A DNA stretch of 64,000 nucleotides from Ptiloglossa arizonensis (Eukaryota > Arthropoda > Insecta > Hymenoptera > Colletidae), in the NCBI RefSeq assembly GCF_051014685.1, contig NW_027478722.1:124001-188000 (forward strand), read 5' to 3'. Shown here piece by piece: positions 25,773 through 36,922 of this stretch. Position numbers and translations under genes: made by a program. The notes below the pieces were generated by a model. It had not been told where the DNA came from, did no database searches, and saw only the letters and a list, made by a program, of their open reading frames with translations. Every line of letters begins with the position of its first letter. Position 1 is the stretch's first letter.

Positions 25773-27011
25773 GCCATTCTGGTTAAGCGTTTGGAGCAGC
25801 AGAATTGCGAAAAATTTTTTACCTTCTCAACCATTTCTTGGCTTCAAACTCCCATATCTCGCGAACGGATTGACCTAACCCAAAAATTCCTATTGCATCT
25901 GAAAGTAGAAACTCGCCCGATTACAACGGTATGTGTATTTTTTCCCTAGGCCATTCTGGTTAAGCGTTTGGAGCAGCAGAATTGCGAAAAATTTTTTGCC
26001 TTCTCAACCATTTCTTGGCTTCAAACTCCTATATCTCGCGAACGGATTTGCCTAACCCAAAAAGTCCTATTGCATCTGAAAGTAGAAACTCGCCCGATTA
26101 CAACAGCATGTGTATTTTTTCCCTAGGCCATTCTGGTTAAGCGTTTGGAGCAGCAGAATTGCGAAAAATTTTTTGCCTTCTCAACCATTTCTTGGCTTCA
26201 AACTCCCATATCTCGCGAACGGATTGACCTAACCCAAAAATTCCTATTGCATCTGAAAGTCGAAACTCGCCCGATTACAACGGTATGTGTATTTTCTCCC
26301 TAGGCCTTTCTGGTTAAACGTTTGGAGCAGCAGAATTGCGAAAAATTTTTTGCCTTCTCAACCATTTCTTGGCTTCAAACTCCCATATCTCGCGAACGGA
26401 TTGACCTAACCCAAAAATTCCTATTGCATCTGAAAGTAGAAACTCGCCCGATTACAACGGTATGTGTATTTTTTCCCTAGGCCATTCTGGTTAAGCGTTT
26501 GGAGCAGCAGAAGTGCGAAAAATTGTTTGCCTTCTCAACCATTTCTTGGCTTCAAACTCCCATATCTCGCGAACGGATTGAACTAACCCAAAAATTCCTA
26601 TTGCATCTGAAAGTCGAAACTCGCCCGATTACAACAGCATGTGTATTTTTTCCCTAGGCCATTCTGGTTAAGCGTTTGGAGCAGCAGAATTGCGAAAAAT
26701 TTTTTGCCTTCTCAACCATTTCTTGGCTTCAAACTTCCATATCTCGCGAACGGATTGACCTAACCTAAAAATTCCTATTGCTTCTGAAAGTAGAATCTCG
26801 GCCGATTACAACGGTATGTGTATTTTTTCCCTAGGCCATTCTGGTTAAGCTTTTGGAGCAGCAGAAGTGCGAAAAATTTGTTGTCTTCTCAACCATTTCT
26901 TAGCTTCAAACTCCCATATCGCGCGAACGGATTGACCTAACCCAAAAATTCCTGTTGCATCTGAAAGTAGAAACTCGCCCGACTACAACGGTATGTGTAT
27001 TTTTTCCTTAG
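25773..27011. repeat. 7-monomer (1,239-bp) higher-order repeat, copy 1
   Basis: Seven units run in order: consensus-like; S (TTTGCC, AAAAAGTCC, ACAGCATG); GTCGAAACT with TTTTCTCCCTAG; TTAAACG after GCCTTTCTGG; AAGTGCG with GAACTAACC; P; Q ending in TTCCTTAG. The TTTGCC marker recurs at 26,047, 27,286 and 28,525, each 1,239 bp apart. Private differences are ACCTTC for GCCTTC near 25,822 and AATTGTTTGCC near 26,525. Confidence 0.9.
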
Positions 27012-27048
27012 GCCATTCTGGTTAAGCGTTTGGAGCAGCAGAATTGCG

Positions 27049-27059
27049 AAAAATTTTTT
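27049..27059. other. A5T6 tract, phased once per monomer (example)
   Basis: Positions 38-48 of the monomer are five A followed by six T. With flanking GCG and TGC they form an imperfect dyad. The tract is kept in most units and is altered to a GTTGT-containing version in types D, G, J and Q. A-tracts of this kind are known to be stiff or curved and to disfavour or position nucleosomes. Repeating every 177 bp gives a regular array of such elements. The effect on chromatin is inference. Confidence 0.6.
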
Positions 27060-27153
27060 GCCTTCTCAACCATTTCTTGGCTTCAAACTCCCATATCTCG
27101 CGAACGGATTGACCTAACCCAAAAATTCCTATTGCATCTGAAAGTAGAAACTC

Positions 27154-27170
27154 GCCCGATTACAACGGTA
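27154..27170 (-). other. CENP-B-box-like motif (7 of 9 core bases), example
   Basis: Read on the minus strand, monomer positions 159-143 have the layout N-ACCG-N4-A-NN-CGGG-N. The mammalian CENP-B box core is TTCG, A and CGGG at the same spacing, so seven of nine essential bases match and the two T's do not. The motif recurs in most monomers. It is damaged in A-type units (CTAACG replaces the CCCG side), in P units (CGGCCG) and in units with ACAACTG. CENP-B is established only in mammals, though related pogo-like proteins are wider spread. Chance resemblance in a fixed monomer is quite possible. Confidence 0.2.
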
Positions 27171-28250
27171 TGTGTATTTTTTCCCTAGGCCATTCTGGTT
27201 AAGCGTTTGGAGCAGCAGAATTGCGAAAAATTTTTTGCCTTCTCAACCATTTCTTGGCTTCAAACTCCTATATCTCGCGAACGGATTTGCCTAACCCAAA
27301 AAGTCCTATTGCATCTGAAAGTAGAAACTCGCCCGATTACAACAGCATGTGTATTTTTTCCCTAGGCCATTCTGGTTAAGCGTTTGGAGCAGCAGAATTG
27401 CGAAAAATTTTTTGCCTTCTCAACCATTTCTTGGCTTCAAACTCCCATATCTCGCGAACGGATTGACCTAACCCAAAAATTCCTATTGCATCTGAAAGTC
27501 GAAACTCGCCCGATTACAACGGTATGTGTATTTTCTCCCTAGGCCTTTCTGGTTAAACGTTTGGAGCAGCAGAATTGCGAAAAATTTTTTGCCTTCTCAA
27601 CCATTTCTTGGCTTCAAACTCCCATATCTCGCGAACGGATTGACCTAACCCAAAAATTCCTATTGCATCTGAAAGTAGAAACTCGCCCGATTACAACGGT
27701 ATGTGTATTTTTTCCCTAGGCCATTCTGGTTAAGCGTTTGGAGCAGCAGAAGTGCGAAAAATTTTTTGCCTTCTCAACCATTTCTTGGCTTCAAACTCCC
27801 ATATCTCGCGAACGGATTGAACTAACCCAAAAATTCCTATTGCATCTGAAAGTCGAAACTCGCCCGATTACAACATCATGTGTATTTTTTCCCTAGGCCA
27901 TTCTGGTTAAGCGTTTGGAGCAGCAGAATTGCGAAAAATTTTTTGCCTTCTCAACCATTTCTTGGCTTCAAACTTCCATATCTCGCGAACGGATTGACCT
28001 AACCTAAAAATTCCTATTGCTTCTGAAAGTAGAATCTCGGCCGATTACAACGGTATGTGTATTTTTTCCCTAGGCCATTCTGGTTAAGCTTTTGGAGCAG
28101 CAGAAGTGCGAAAAATTTGTTGTCTTCTCAACCATTTCTTAGCTTCAAACTCCCATATCGCGCGAACGGATTGACCTAACCCAAAAATTCCTGTTGCATC
28201 TGAAAGTAGAAACTCGCCCGACTACAACGGTATGTGTATTTTTTCCTTAG

Positions 28251-29134
28251 GCCATTCTGGTTAGGCGTTTGGAGCAGCAGAATTGCGAAAAATTTTTTGC
28301 CTTCTCAACCATTTCTTGGCTTCAAACTCCCATATCTCGCGAACGGATTGACCTAACCCAAAAATTCCTATTGCATCTGAAAGTAGAAACTCGCCCGATT
28401 ACAACGGTATGTGTATTTTTTCCCTAGGCCATTCTGGTTAAGCGTTTGGAGCAGCAGAATTGCGAAAAATTTTTTGCCTTCTCAACCATTTCTTGGCTTC
28501 AAACTCCTATATCTCGCGAACGGATTTGCCTAACCCAAAAAGTCCTATTGCATCTGAAAGTAGAAACTCGCCCGATTACAACAGCATGTGTATTTTTTCC
28601 CTAGGCCATTCTGGTTAAGCGTTTGGAGCAGCAGAATTGCGAAAATTTTTTGCCTTCTCAACCATTTCTTGGCTTCAAACTCCCATACCTCGCGAACGGA
28701 TTGACCTAACCCAAAAATTCCTATTGCATCTGAAAGTCGAAACTCGCCCGATTACAACGGTATGTGTATTTTCCCCCTAGGCCTTTCTGGTTAAACGTTT
28801 GGAGCAGCAGAATTGCGAAAAATTTTTTGCCTTCTCAACCATTTCTTGGCTTCAAACTCCCATATCTCGCGAACGGATTGACCTAACCCAAAAATTCCTA
28901 TTGCATCTGAAAGTAGAAACTCGCCCGATTACAACGGTATGTGTATTTTTTCCCTAGGCCATTCTGGTTAAGCGTTTGGAGCAGCAGAAGTGCGAAAAAT
29001 TTTTTGCCTTCTCAACCATTTCTTGGCTTCAAACTCCCATATCTCGCGAACGGATTGAACTAACCCAAAAATTCCTATTGCATCTGAAAGTCGAAACTCG
29101 CCCGATTACAACGGTATGTGTATTTTTTCCCTAG
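28251..29134. repeat. 7-monomer repeat, truncated copy 3 (five units)
   Basis: Five of the seven units are present. The third (28,605-28,780) is 176 bp because one A is missing in GCGAAAATTTTTTGCC near 28,630. The copy departs from copies 1 and 2 near 29,112, where ACAGCATG or ACATCATG is replaced by ACGGTATG and R-type units follow instead of P and Q. Confidence 0.85.
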
Positions 29135-30550
29135 GCCATTCTGGTTAAGCGTTTGGAGCAGCAGAAGTGCGAAAAATTTGTTGTCTTCTCAACCATTTCT
29201 TAGCATCAAACTTCCATATCTCGCGAACGGTTTGACCTAACCCAAAAATTCCTGTTGCATCTGAAAGTAGATACTCGCCCGATTACAACGGTATGTGTAT
29301 TTTTTCCCTAGGCCATTCTGGTTAAGCGTTTGGAGCAGCAGAATTGCGAACAATTTTTTGCCTTCTCAACCATTTCTTGGCTTCAAACTCCCATATCTCG
29401 CGAACGGATTGAACTAACCCAAAAATTCCTATTGCATCTGAAAGTCGAAACTCGCCCGATTACAACGGTATGTGTACTTTTTCCCTAGGCCATTCTGGTT
29501 AAGCGTTTGGAGCAGCAGAAGTGCGAAAAATTTGTTGTCTTCTCAACCATTTCTTAGCATCAAACTCCCATATCTCGCGAACGGATTGACCTAACCCAAA
29601 AATTCCTGTTGCATCTGAAAGTAGATACTCGCCCGATTACAACGGTATGTGTATTTTTTCCTTAGGCCATTCTGGTTAAGCGTTTGGAGCAGCAGAATTG
29701 CGAAAAATTTTTTGCCTTCTCAACCATTTCTTGGCTTCAAACTCCCATATCTCGCGAACGGATTGACCAAACCCAAAAATTCCTACTGCATCTGAAAGTA
29801 GAAACTCGCCCGATTACAACGGTCTGTGTATTTTTTCCCTAGGCCATTCTGGTTAAGCGTTTGGAGCAGCAGAATTGCGAAAAATTTTTTGCCTTCTCAA
29901 CCATTTCTTGGCTTCAAACTCCTATATCTCGCGAACGGATTTGCCTAACCCAAAAAGTCCTATTGCATCTGAAAGTAGAAACTCGCCCGATTACAACAGC
30001 ATGTGTATTTTTTCCCTAGGCCATTCTGGTTAAGCGTTTGGAGCAGCAGAATTGCGAAAAATTTTTTGCCTTCTCAACCATTTCTTGGCTTCAAACTCCC
30101 ATATCTCGCGAACGGATTGACCTAACCCAAAAATTCCTATTGCATCTGAAAGTAGAAACTCGCCCGATTACAACGGTATGTGTATTTTTTCCCTAGGCCA
30201 TTCTGGTTAAGCGTTTGGAGCAGCAGAAGTGCGAAAAATTTTTTGCCTTCTCAACCATTTCTTGGCTTCAAACTCCCATATCTCGCGAACGGATTGAACT
30301 AACCCAAAAATTCCTATTGCATCTGAAAGTCGAAACTCGCCCGATTACAACGGTATGTGTATTTTTTCCCTAGGCCATTCTGGTTAAGCGTTTGGAGCAG
30401 CAGAAGTGCGAAAAATTTGTTGTCTTCTCAACCATTTCATAGCATCAAACTTCCATATCTCGCGAACGGTTTGACCTAACCCAAAAATTCCTGTTGCATC
30501 TGAAAGTAGATACCCGCCCGATTACAACGGTATGTGTATTTTTTCCCTAG
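29135..30550. repeat. Mixed monomers between the 7-mer and the composite repeat
   Basis: Eight units of R, consensus-like, S and GAACTAACC types. They include GGTTTGACC R variants near 29,230 and 30,470, an ACGGTCTGTG unit near 29,821 and an S unit at 29,940. No clean period of its own is visible. The unit order resembles pieces of the flanking repeats, so this looks like a recombined junction. Confidence 0.7.
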
Positions 30551-33028
30551 GCCATTCTGGTTAAGCGTTTGGAGCAGCAGAATTGCGAAAAATTTTTTGC
30601 CTTCTCAACCATTTCTTGGCTTCAAACTCCCATATCTCGCGAACGGATTGACATAACCCAAAAATTCCTATTGCTTCTGAAAGTAGAAACTCGCCCGATT
30701 ACAACGGTATGTGTATTTTTTCCCTAGGCCATTCTGGTTAAGCTTTTGGAGCAGCAGAAGTGCGAAAAATTTGTTGTCTTCTCAACCATTTCTTAGCTTC
30801 AAACTCCCATATCTCGCGAACGGATTGACCTAACCCAAAAATTCCTGTTGCATCTGAAAGTAGAAACTCGCCCGACTACAACGGTGTGTGTATTTTTTCC
30901 CTAGGCCATTCTGGTTAAGCGTTTGGAGCAGCAGAATTGCGAAAAATTTGTTGTCTTCTCAACCATTTCTTAGCTTCAAACTCCCATATCTCGCGAGCGG
31001 ATTGACCTAACCCAAAAATTCCTATTGCATCTGAAAGTAGAAACTCGCCCGATTACAACGGTATGTGTATTTTTTGCCAAGGTCATTCTGGTTAAACGTT
31101 TAGAGCAGCAGAATTGCGAAAAATTTTTTGCCTTCTCAACCATTTCTTGGCTTCAAACTCCCATATCTCGCGAACGGATTGACCTAACCCAAAAATTCCT
31201 GTAGCATCTGAAAGTAGAAACTCGCCCGATTACTACGGTATGTGTATATTTTCCCTAGGCCATTCTGGTTAAGCGTTTGGAGCAGCAGAATTGCGAAAAA
31301 TTTTTTGCCTTCTCAACCATTTCTTGGCTTCAAACTCCCATATCTCGCGAACGGATTGACCTAACCCAAAAATTCCTATTGCATCTGAAAGTCGAAACTC
31401 GCCCGATTACAACGGTATGTGTATTTTCTACCTAGGCCTTTCTGGTTAAACGTTTGGAGCAGCAGAATTGCGAAAAATTTTTTGCCTTCTCAACCATTTC
31501 TTGGCTTCAAACTCCCATATCTCGCGAACGGATTGACCTAACCCAAAAATTCCTATTGCATCTGAAAGTAGAAACTCGCCCGATTACAACGGTATGTGTA
31601 TTTTTTCCCTAGGCCATTCTGGTTAAGCGTTTGGAGCAGCAGAAGTGCGAAAAATTTTTTGCCTTCTCAACCATTTCTTGGCTTCAAACTCCCATATCTC
31701 GCGAACGGATTGAACTAACCCAAAAATTCCTATTGCATCTGAAAGTCGAAACTCGCCCGATTACAACGGTATGTGTATTTTTTCCCTAGGCCATTCTGGT
31801 TAAGCGTTTGGAGCAGCAGAAGTGCGAAAAATTTGTTGTCTTCTCAACCATTTCTTAGCATCAAACTTCCATATCTCGCGAACGGTTTGACCTAACCCAA
31901 AAATTCCTGTTGCATCTGAAAGTAGATACTCGCCCGATTACAACGGTATGTGTATTTTTTCCCTAGGCCATTCTGGTTAAGCGTTTGGAGCAGCAGAATT
32001 GCGAAAAATTTTTTGCCTTCTCAACCATTTCTTGGCTTCAAACTCCCATATCTCGCGAACGGATTGACCTAACCCAAAAATTCCTATTGCTTCTGAAAGT
32101 AGAAACTCGCCCGATTACAACGGTATGTGTATTTTTTCCCTAGGCCATTCTGGTTAAGCTTTTGGAGCAGCAGAAGTGCGAAAAATTTGTTGTCTTCTCA
32201 ACCATTTCTTAGCTTCAAACTCCCATATCTCGCGAACGGATTGACCTAACCCAAAAATTCCTGTTGCATCTGAAAGTAGAAACTCGCCCGACTACAACGG
32301 TGTGTGTATTTTTTCCCTAGGCCATTCTGGTTAAGCGTTTGGAGCAGCAGAATTGCGAAAAATTTGTTGTCTTCGCAACCATTTCTTAGCTTCAAACTCC
32401 CATATCTCGCGAGCGGATTGACCTAACCCAAAAATTCCTATTGCATCTGAAAGTAGAAACTCGCCCGATTACAACGGTATGTGTATTTTTTGCCAAGGTC
32501 ATTCTGGTTAAACGTTTAGAGCAGCAGAATTGCGAAAAATTTTTTGCCTTCTCAACCATTTCTTGGCTTCAAACTCCCATATCTCGCGAACGGATTGACC
32601 TAACCCAAAAATTCCTGTAGCGTCTGAAAGTAGAAACTCGCCCGATTACTACGGTATGTGTATATTTTCCCTAGGCCATTCTGGTTAAGCGTTTGGAGCA
32701 GCAGAATTGCGAAAAATTTTTTGCCTTCTCAACCATTTCTTGGCTTCAAACTCCCATATCTCGCGAACGGATTGACCAAACCCAAAAATTCCTATTGCAT
32801 CTGAAAGTAGAAACTCGCCCGATTACAACGGTATGTGTATTTTTTCCCTAGGCCATTCTGGTTAAGCGTTTGGAGCAGCAGAATTGCGAAAAATTTTTTG
32901 CCTTCTCAACCATTTCTTGGCTTCAAACTCCCATATCTCGCGAACGGATTGACCTAACCCAAAAAGTCCTATTGCATCTGAAAGTAGAAACTCGCCCGAT
33001 TACAACGGCATGTGTATTTTTTCCCTAG
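30551..33028. repeat. Composite repeat, 14 monomers duplicated at +3,717 bp (copy 1)
   Basis: It pairs with 34,268-36,745 (21 monomers apart). Shared rare markers include TTTTTTGCCAAGGTC (31,076 and 34,793), TTTTCTACCTAGG (near 31,430 and 35,147), CTTCGCAACC (32,371 and 36,088), CCTGTAGCGTCTG and GACCAAACCC. Within it the GCCAAGG marker recurs after eight monomers (31,076 to 32,492), so the unit is itself a higher-order repeat. Homology extends left to about 30,494 and right to about 33,070. Confidence 0.85.
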
Positions 33029-34267
33029 GCCATTCTGGTTAAGCGTTTGGAGCAGCAGAATTGCGAAAAATTTGTTGTCTTCTCAACCATTTCTTAGCAT
33101 CAAACTTCCATATCTCGCGAACGGTTTGACCTAACCCAAAAATTCCTGTTGCATCTGAAAGTAGATACTCGCCCGATTACAACGGTATGTGTATTTTTTC
33201 CCTAGGCCATTCTGGTTAAGCGTTTGGAGCAGCAGAATTGCGAAAAATTTTTTGCCTTCTCAACCATTTCTTGGCTTCAAACTCCCATATCTCGCGAACG
33301 GATTGACCTAACCCAAAAATTCCTATTGCTTCTGAAAGTAGAAACTCGCCCGATTACAACGGTATGTGTATTTTTTCCCTAGGCCATTCTGGTTAAGCTT
33401 TTGGAGCAGCAGAAGTGCGAAAAATTTGTTGTCTTCTCAACCATTTCTTAGCTTCAAACTCCCATATCTCGCGAACGGATTGACCTAACCCAAAAATTCC
33501 TGTTGCATCTGAAAGTAGAAACTCGCCCGACTACAACGGTGTGTGTATTTTTTCCCTAGGCCATTCTGGTTAAGCGTTTGGAGCAGCAGAATTGCGAAAA
33601 ATTTGTTGTCTTCTCAACCATTTCTTAGCTTCAAACTCCCATATCTCGCGAGCGGATTGACCTAACCCAAAAATTCCTATTGCATCTGAAAGTAGAAACT
33701 CGCCCGATTACAACGGTATGTGTATTTTTTGCCAAGGTCATTCTGGTTAAACGTTTAGAGCAGCAGAATTGCGAAAAATTTTTTGCCTTCTCAACCATTT
33801 CTTGGCTTCAAACTCCCATATCTCGCGAACGGATTGACCTAACCCAAAAATTCCTGTAGCATCTGAAAGTAGAAACTCGCCCGATTACTACGGTATGTGT
33901 ATATTTTCCCTAGGCCATTCTGGTTAAGCGTTTGGAGCAGCAGAATTGCGAAAAATTTTTTGCCTTCTCAACCATTTCTTGGCTTCAAACTCCCATATCT
34001 CGCGAACGGATTGACCTAACCCAAAAATTCCTATTGCATCTGAAAGTCGAAACTCGCCCGATTACAACGGTATGTGTATTTTTTCCCTAGGCCATTCTGG
34101 TTAAGCGTTTGGAGCAGCAGAAGTGCGAAAAATTTTTTGCCTTCTCAACCATTTCTTGGCTTCAAACTCCCATATCTCGCGAACGGATTGAACTAACCCA
34201 AAAATTCCTATTGCATCTGAAAGTAGATACTCGCCCGATTACAACGGTATGTGTATTTTTTCCCTAG
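33029..34267. repeat. Seven monomers joining the two composite copies
   Basis: This is a shorter version of the flanking repeat: R with GGTTTGACC, consensus-like, Q-like with HindIII AAGCTT and GGTGTGTG, J with GAGCGG, K after GCCAAGG (33,731), then GTAGCATCTG and GTCGAAACT units. GCCAAGG spacings of 8, 7, 6 and 8 monomers across 31,076-36,209 show that length variants of one repeat sit side by side. Confidence 0.75.
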
Positions 34268-36745
34268 GCCATTCTGGTTAAGCGTTTGGAGCAGCAGAAT
34301 TGCGAAAAATTTTTTGCCTTCTCAACCATTTCTTGGCTTCAAACTCCCATATCTCGCGAACGGATTGACCTAACCCAAAAATTCCTATTGCTTCTGAAAG
34401 TAGAAACTCGCCCGATTACAACGGTATGTGTATTTTTTCCCTAGGCCATTCTGGTTAAGCTTTTGGAGCAGCAGAAGTGCGAAAAATTTGTTGTCTTCTC
34501 AACCATTTCTTAGCTTCAAACTCCCATATCTCGCGAACGGATTGACCTAACCCAAAAATTCCTGTTGCATCTGAAAGTAGAAACTCGCCCGACTACAACG
34601 GTGTGTGTATTTTTTCCCTAGGCCATTCTGGTTAAGCGTTTGGAGCAGCAGAATTGCGAAAAATTTGTTGTCTTCTCAACCATTTCTTAGCTTCAAACTC
34701 CCATATCTCGCGAGCGGATTGACCTAACCCAAAAATTCCTATTGCATCTGAAAGTAGAAACTCGCCCGATTACAACGGTATGTGTATTTTTTGCCAAGGT
34801 CATTCTGGTTAAACGTTTAGAGCAGCAGAATTGCGAAAAATTTTTTGCCTTCTCAACCATTTCTTGGCTTCAAACTCCCATATCTCGCGAACGGATTGAC
34901 CTAACCCAAAAATTCCTGTAGCATCTGAAAGTAGAAACTCGCCCGATTACTACGGTATGTGTATATTTTCCCTAGGCCATTCTGGTTAAGCGTTTGGAGC
35001 AGCAGAATTGCGAAAAATTTTTTGCCTTCTCAACCATTTCTTGGCTTCAAACTCCCATATCTCGCGAACGGATTGACCTAACCCAAAAATTCCTATTGCA
35101 TCTGAAAGTCGAAACTCGCCCGATTACAACGGTATGTGTATTTTCTACCTAGGCCTTTCTGGTTAAACGTTTGGAGCAGCAGAATTGCGAAAAATTTTTT
35201 GCCTTCTCAACCATTTCTTGGCTTCAAACTCCCATATCTCGCGAACGGATTGACCTAACCCAAAAATTCCTATTGCATCTGAAAGTAGAAACTCGCCCGA
35301 TTACAACGGTATGTGTATTTTTTCCCTAGGCCATTCTGGTTAAGCGTTTGGAGCAGCAGAAGTGCGAAAAATTTTTTGCCTTCTCAACCATTTCTTGGCT
35401 TCAAACTCCCATATCTCGCGAACGGATTGAACTAACCCAAAAATTCCTATTGCATCTGAAAGTCGAAACTCGCCCGATTACAACGGTATGTGTATTTTTT
35501 CCCTAGGCCATTCTGGTTAAGCGTTTGGAGCAGCAGAAGTGCGAAAAATTTGTTGTCTTCTCAACCATTTCTTAGCATCAAACTTCCATATCTCGCGAAC
35601 GGTTTGACCTAACCCAAAAATTCCTGTTGCATCTGAAAGTAGATACTCGCCCGATTACAACGGTATGTGTATTTTTTCCCTAGGCCATTCTGGTTAAGCG
35701 TTTGGAGCAGCAGAATTGCGAAAAATTTTTTGCCTTCTCAACCATTTCTTGGCTTCAAACTCCCATATCTCGCGAACGGATTGACCTAACCCAAAAATTC
35801 CTATTGCTTCTGAAAGTAGAAACTCGCCCGATTACAACGGTATGTGTATTTTTTCCCTAGGCCATTCTGGTTAAGCTTTTGGAGCAGCAGAAGTGCGAAA
35901 AATTTGTTGTCTTCTCAACCATTTCTTAGCTTCAAACTCCCATATCTCGCGAACGGATTGACCTAACCCAAAAATTCCTGTTGCATCTAAAAGTAGAAAC
36001 TCGCCCGACTACAACGGTGTGTGTATTTTTTCCCTAGGCCATTCTGGTTAAGCGTTTGGAGCAGCAGAATTGCGAAAAATTTGTTGTCTTCGCAACCATT
36101 TCTTAGCTTCAAACTCCCATATCTCGCGAGCGGATTGACCTAACCCAAAAATTCCTATTGCATCTGAAAGTAGAAACTCGCCCGATTACAACGGTATGTG
36201 TATTTTTTGCCAAGGTCATTCTGGTTAAACGTTTAGAGCAGCAGAATTGCGAAAAATTTTTTGCCTTCTCAACCATTTCTTGGCTTCAAACTCCCATATC
36301 TCGCGAACGGATTGACCTAACCCAAAAATTCCTGTAGCGTCTGAAAGTAGAAACTCGCCCGATTACTACGGTATGTGTATATTTTCCCTAGGCCATTCTG
36401 GTTAAGCGTTTGGAGCAGCAGAATTGCGAAAAATTTTTTGCCTTCTCAACCATTTCTTGGCTTCAAACTCCCATATCTCGCGAACGGATTGACCAAACCC
36501 AAAAATTCCTATTGCATCTGAAAGTAGAAACTCGCCCGATTACAACGGTATGTGTATTTTTTCCCTAGGCCATTCTGGTTAAGCGTTTGGAGCAGCAGAA
36601 TTGCGAAAAATTTTTTGCCTTCTCAACCATTTCTTGGCTTCAAACTCCCATATCTCGCGAACGGATTGACCTAACCCAAAAAGTCCTATTGCATCTGAAA
36701 GTAGAAACTCGCCCGATTACAACGGCATGTGTATTTTTTCCCTAG
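34268..36745. repeat. Composite repeat, 14 monomers duplicated at +3,717 bp (copy 2)
   Basis: This is the partner of 30,551-33,028 and carries the same rare markers in the same order. Differences seen by eye are few, for example GACATAACC versus GACCTAACC near 30,652 and 34,369, and TCTAAAAG for TCTGAAAG near 35,987. Confidence 0.85.
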
Positions 36746-36922
36746 GCCATTCTGGTTAAGCGTTTGGAGCAGCAGAATTGCGAAAAATTTTTTGCCTTCT
36801 CACCATTTCTTGGCTTCAAACTCCCATATCTCGCGAATGGATTGACCTAACCCAAAAATTCCTATTGCATCTGAAAGTCGAAACTCGCCCGATTACAACG
36901 GTATGTGTATTTTTTTCCCTAG
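36746..36922. repeat. Monomer with compensating -1 and +1 indels
   Basis: One A is missing in TTCTCACCATTT near 36,792 and one extra T is present in the T-run near 36,911, so the unit is still 177 bp and the register is restored. GAATGG replaces GAACGG. No other monomer in the window has two indels. Confidence 0.85.

Larger units (their letters stand above)
27012..27188. repeat. Reference (consensus-like) monomer
   Basis: This unit matches the majority base at every position of the consensus I read across the array, so it is a useful reference. It is 177 bp with 43 C and 31 G. It holds eight CpG dinucleotides against about 7.5 expected from composition. It carries three A/T tracts (positions 38-48, 110-116, 164-171), one TCGCGA palindrome and the AvrII half-site at its 3' edge. 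In forward frame 1 its only stop codon is the TAG at 175-177. No internal subrepeat structure is convincing, so the monomer looks like a unique 177-bp unit rather than an amplified shorter motif. Confidence 0.9.
27012..28250. repeat. 7-monomer (1,239-bp) higher-order repeat, copy 2
   Basis: This copy has the same seven-unit order as 25,773-27,011 with very few substitutions. One example is ACATCATG near 27,872 where copy 1 has ACAGCATG. Its first monomer equals the array consensus. Confidence 0.9.

Noticed and set aside
27012..27188. RNA polymerase III internal promoter (TGGTTAAGCG resembling an A box)
   Set aside because: The match is loose, there is no recognisable B box at a suitable distance, and the frequent T-runs would end such a transcript quickly. 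No tRNA- or SINE-like fold is evident.
27012..27188. Internal subrepeat origin of the monomer (ACTCCCATATCTCGCGAACGG versus ACTCGCCCG...ACGG)
   Set aside because: The two parts share only short words, and the spacing does not support an ancestral half-unit. I treat the monomer as non-composite.
36746..36922. Possible insertion or target-site duplication at the double-indel monomer
   Set aside because: The two indels are single bases in different parts of the unit and no extra sequence is present, so simple mutation explains it.
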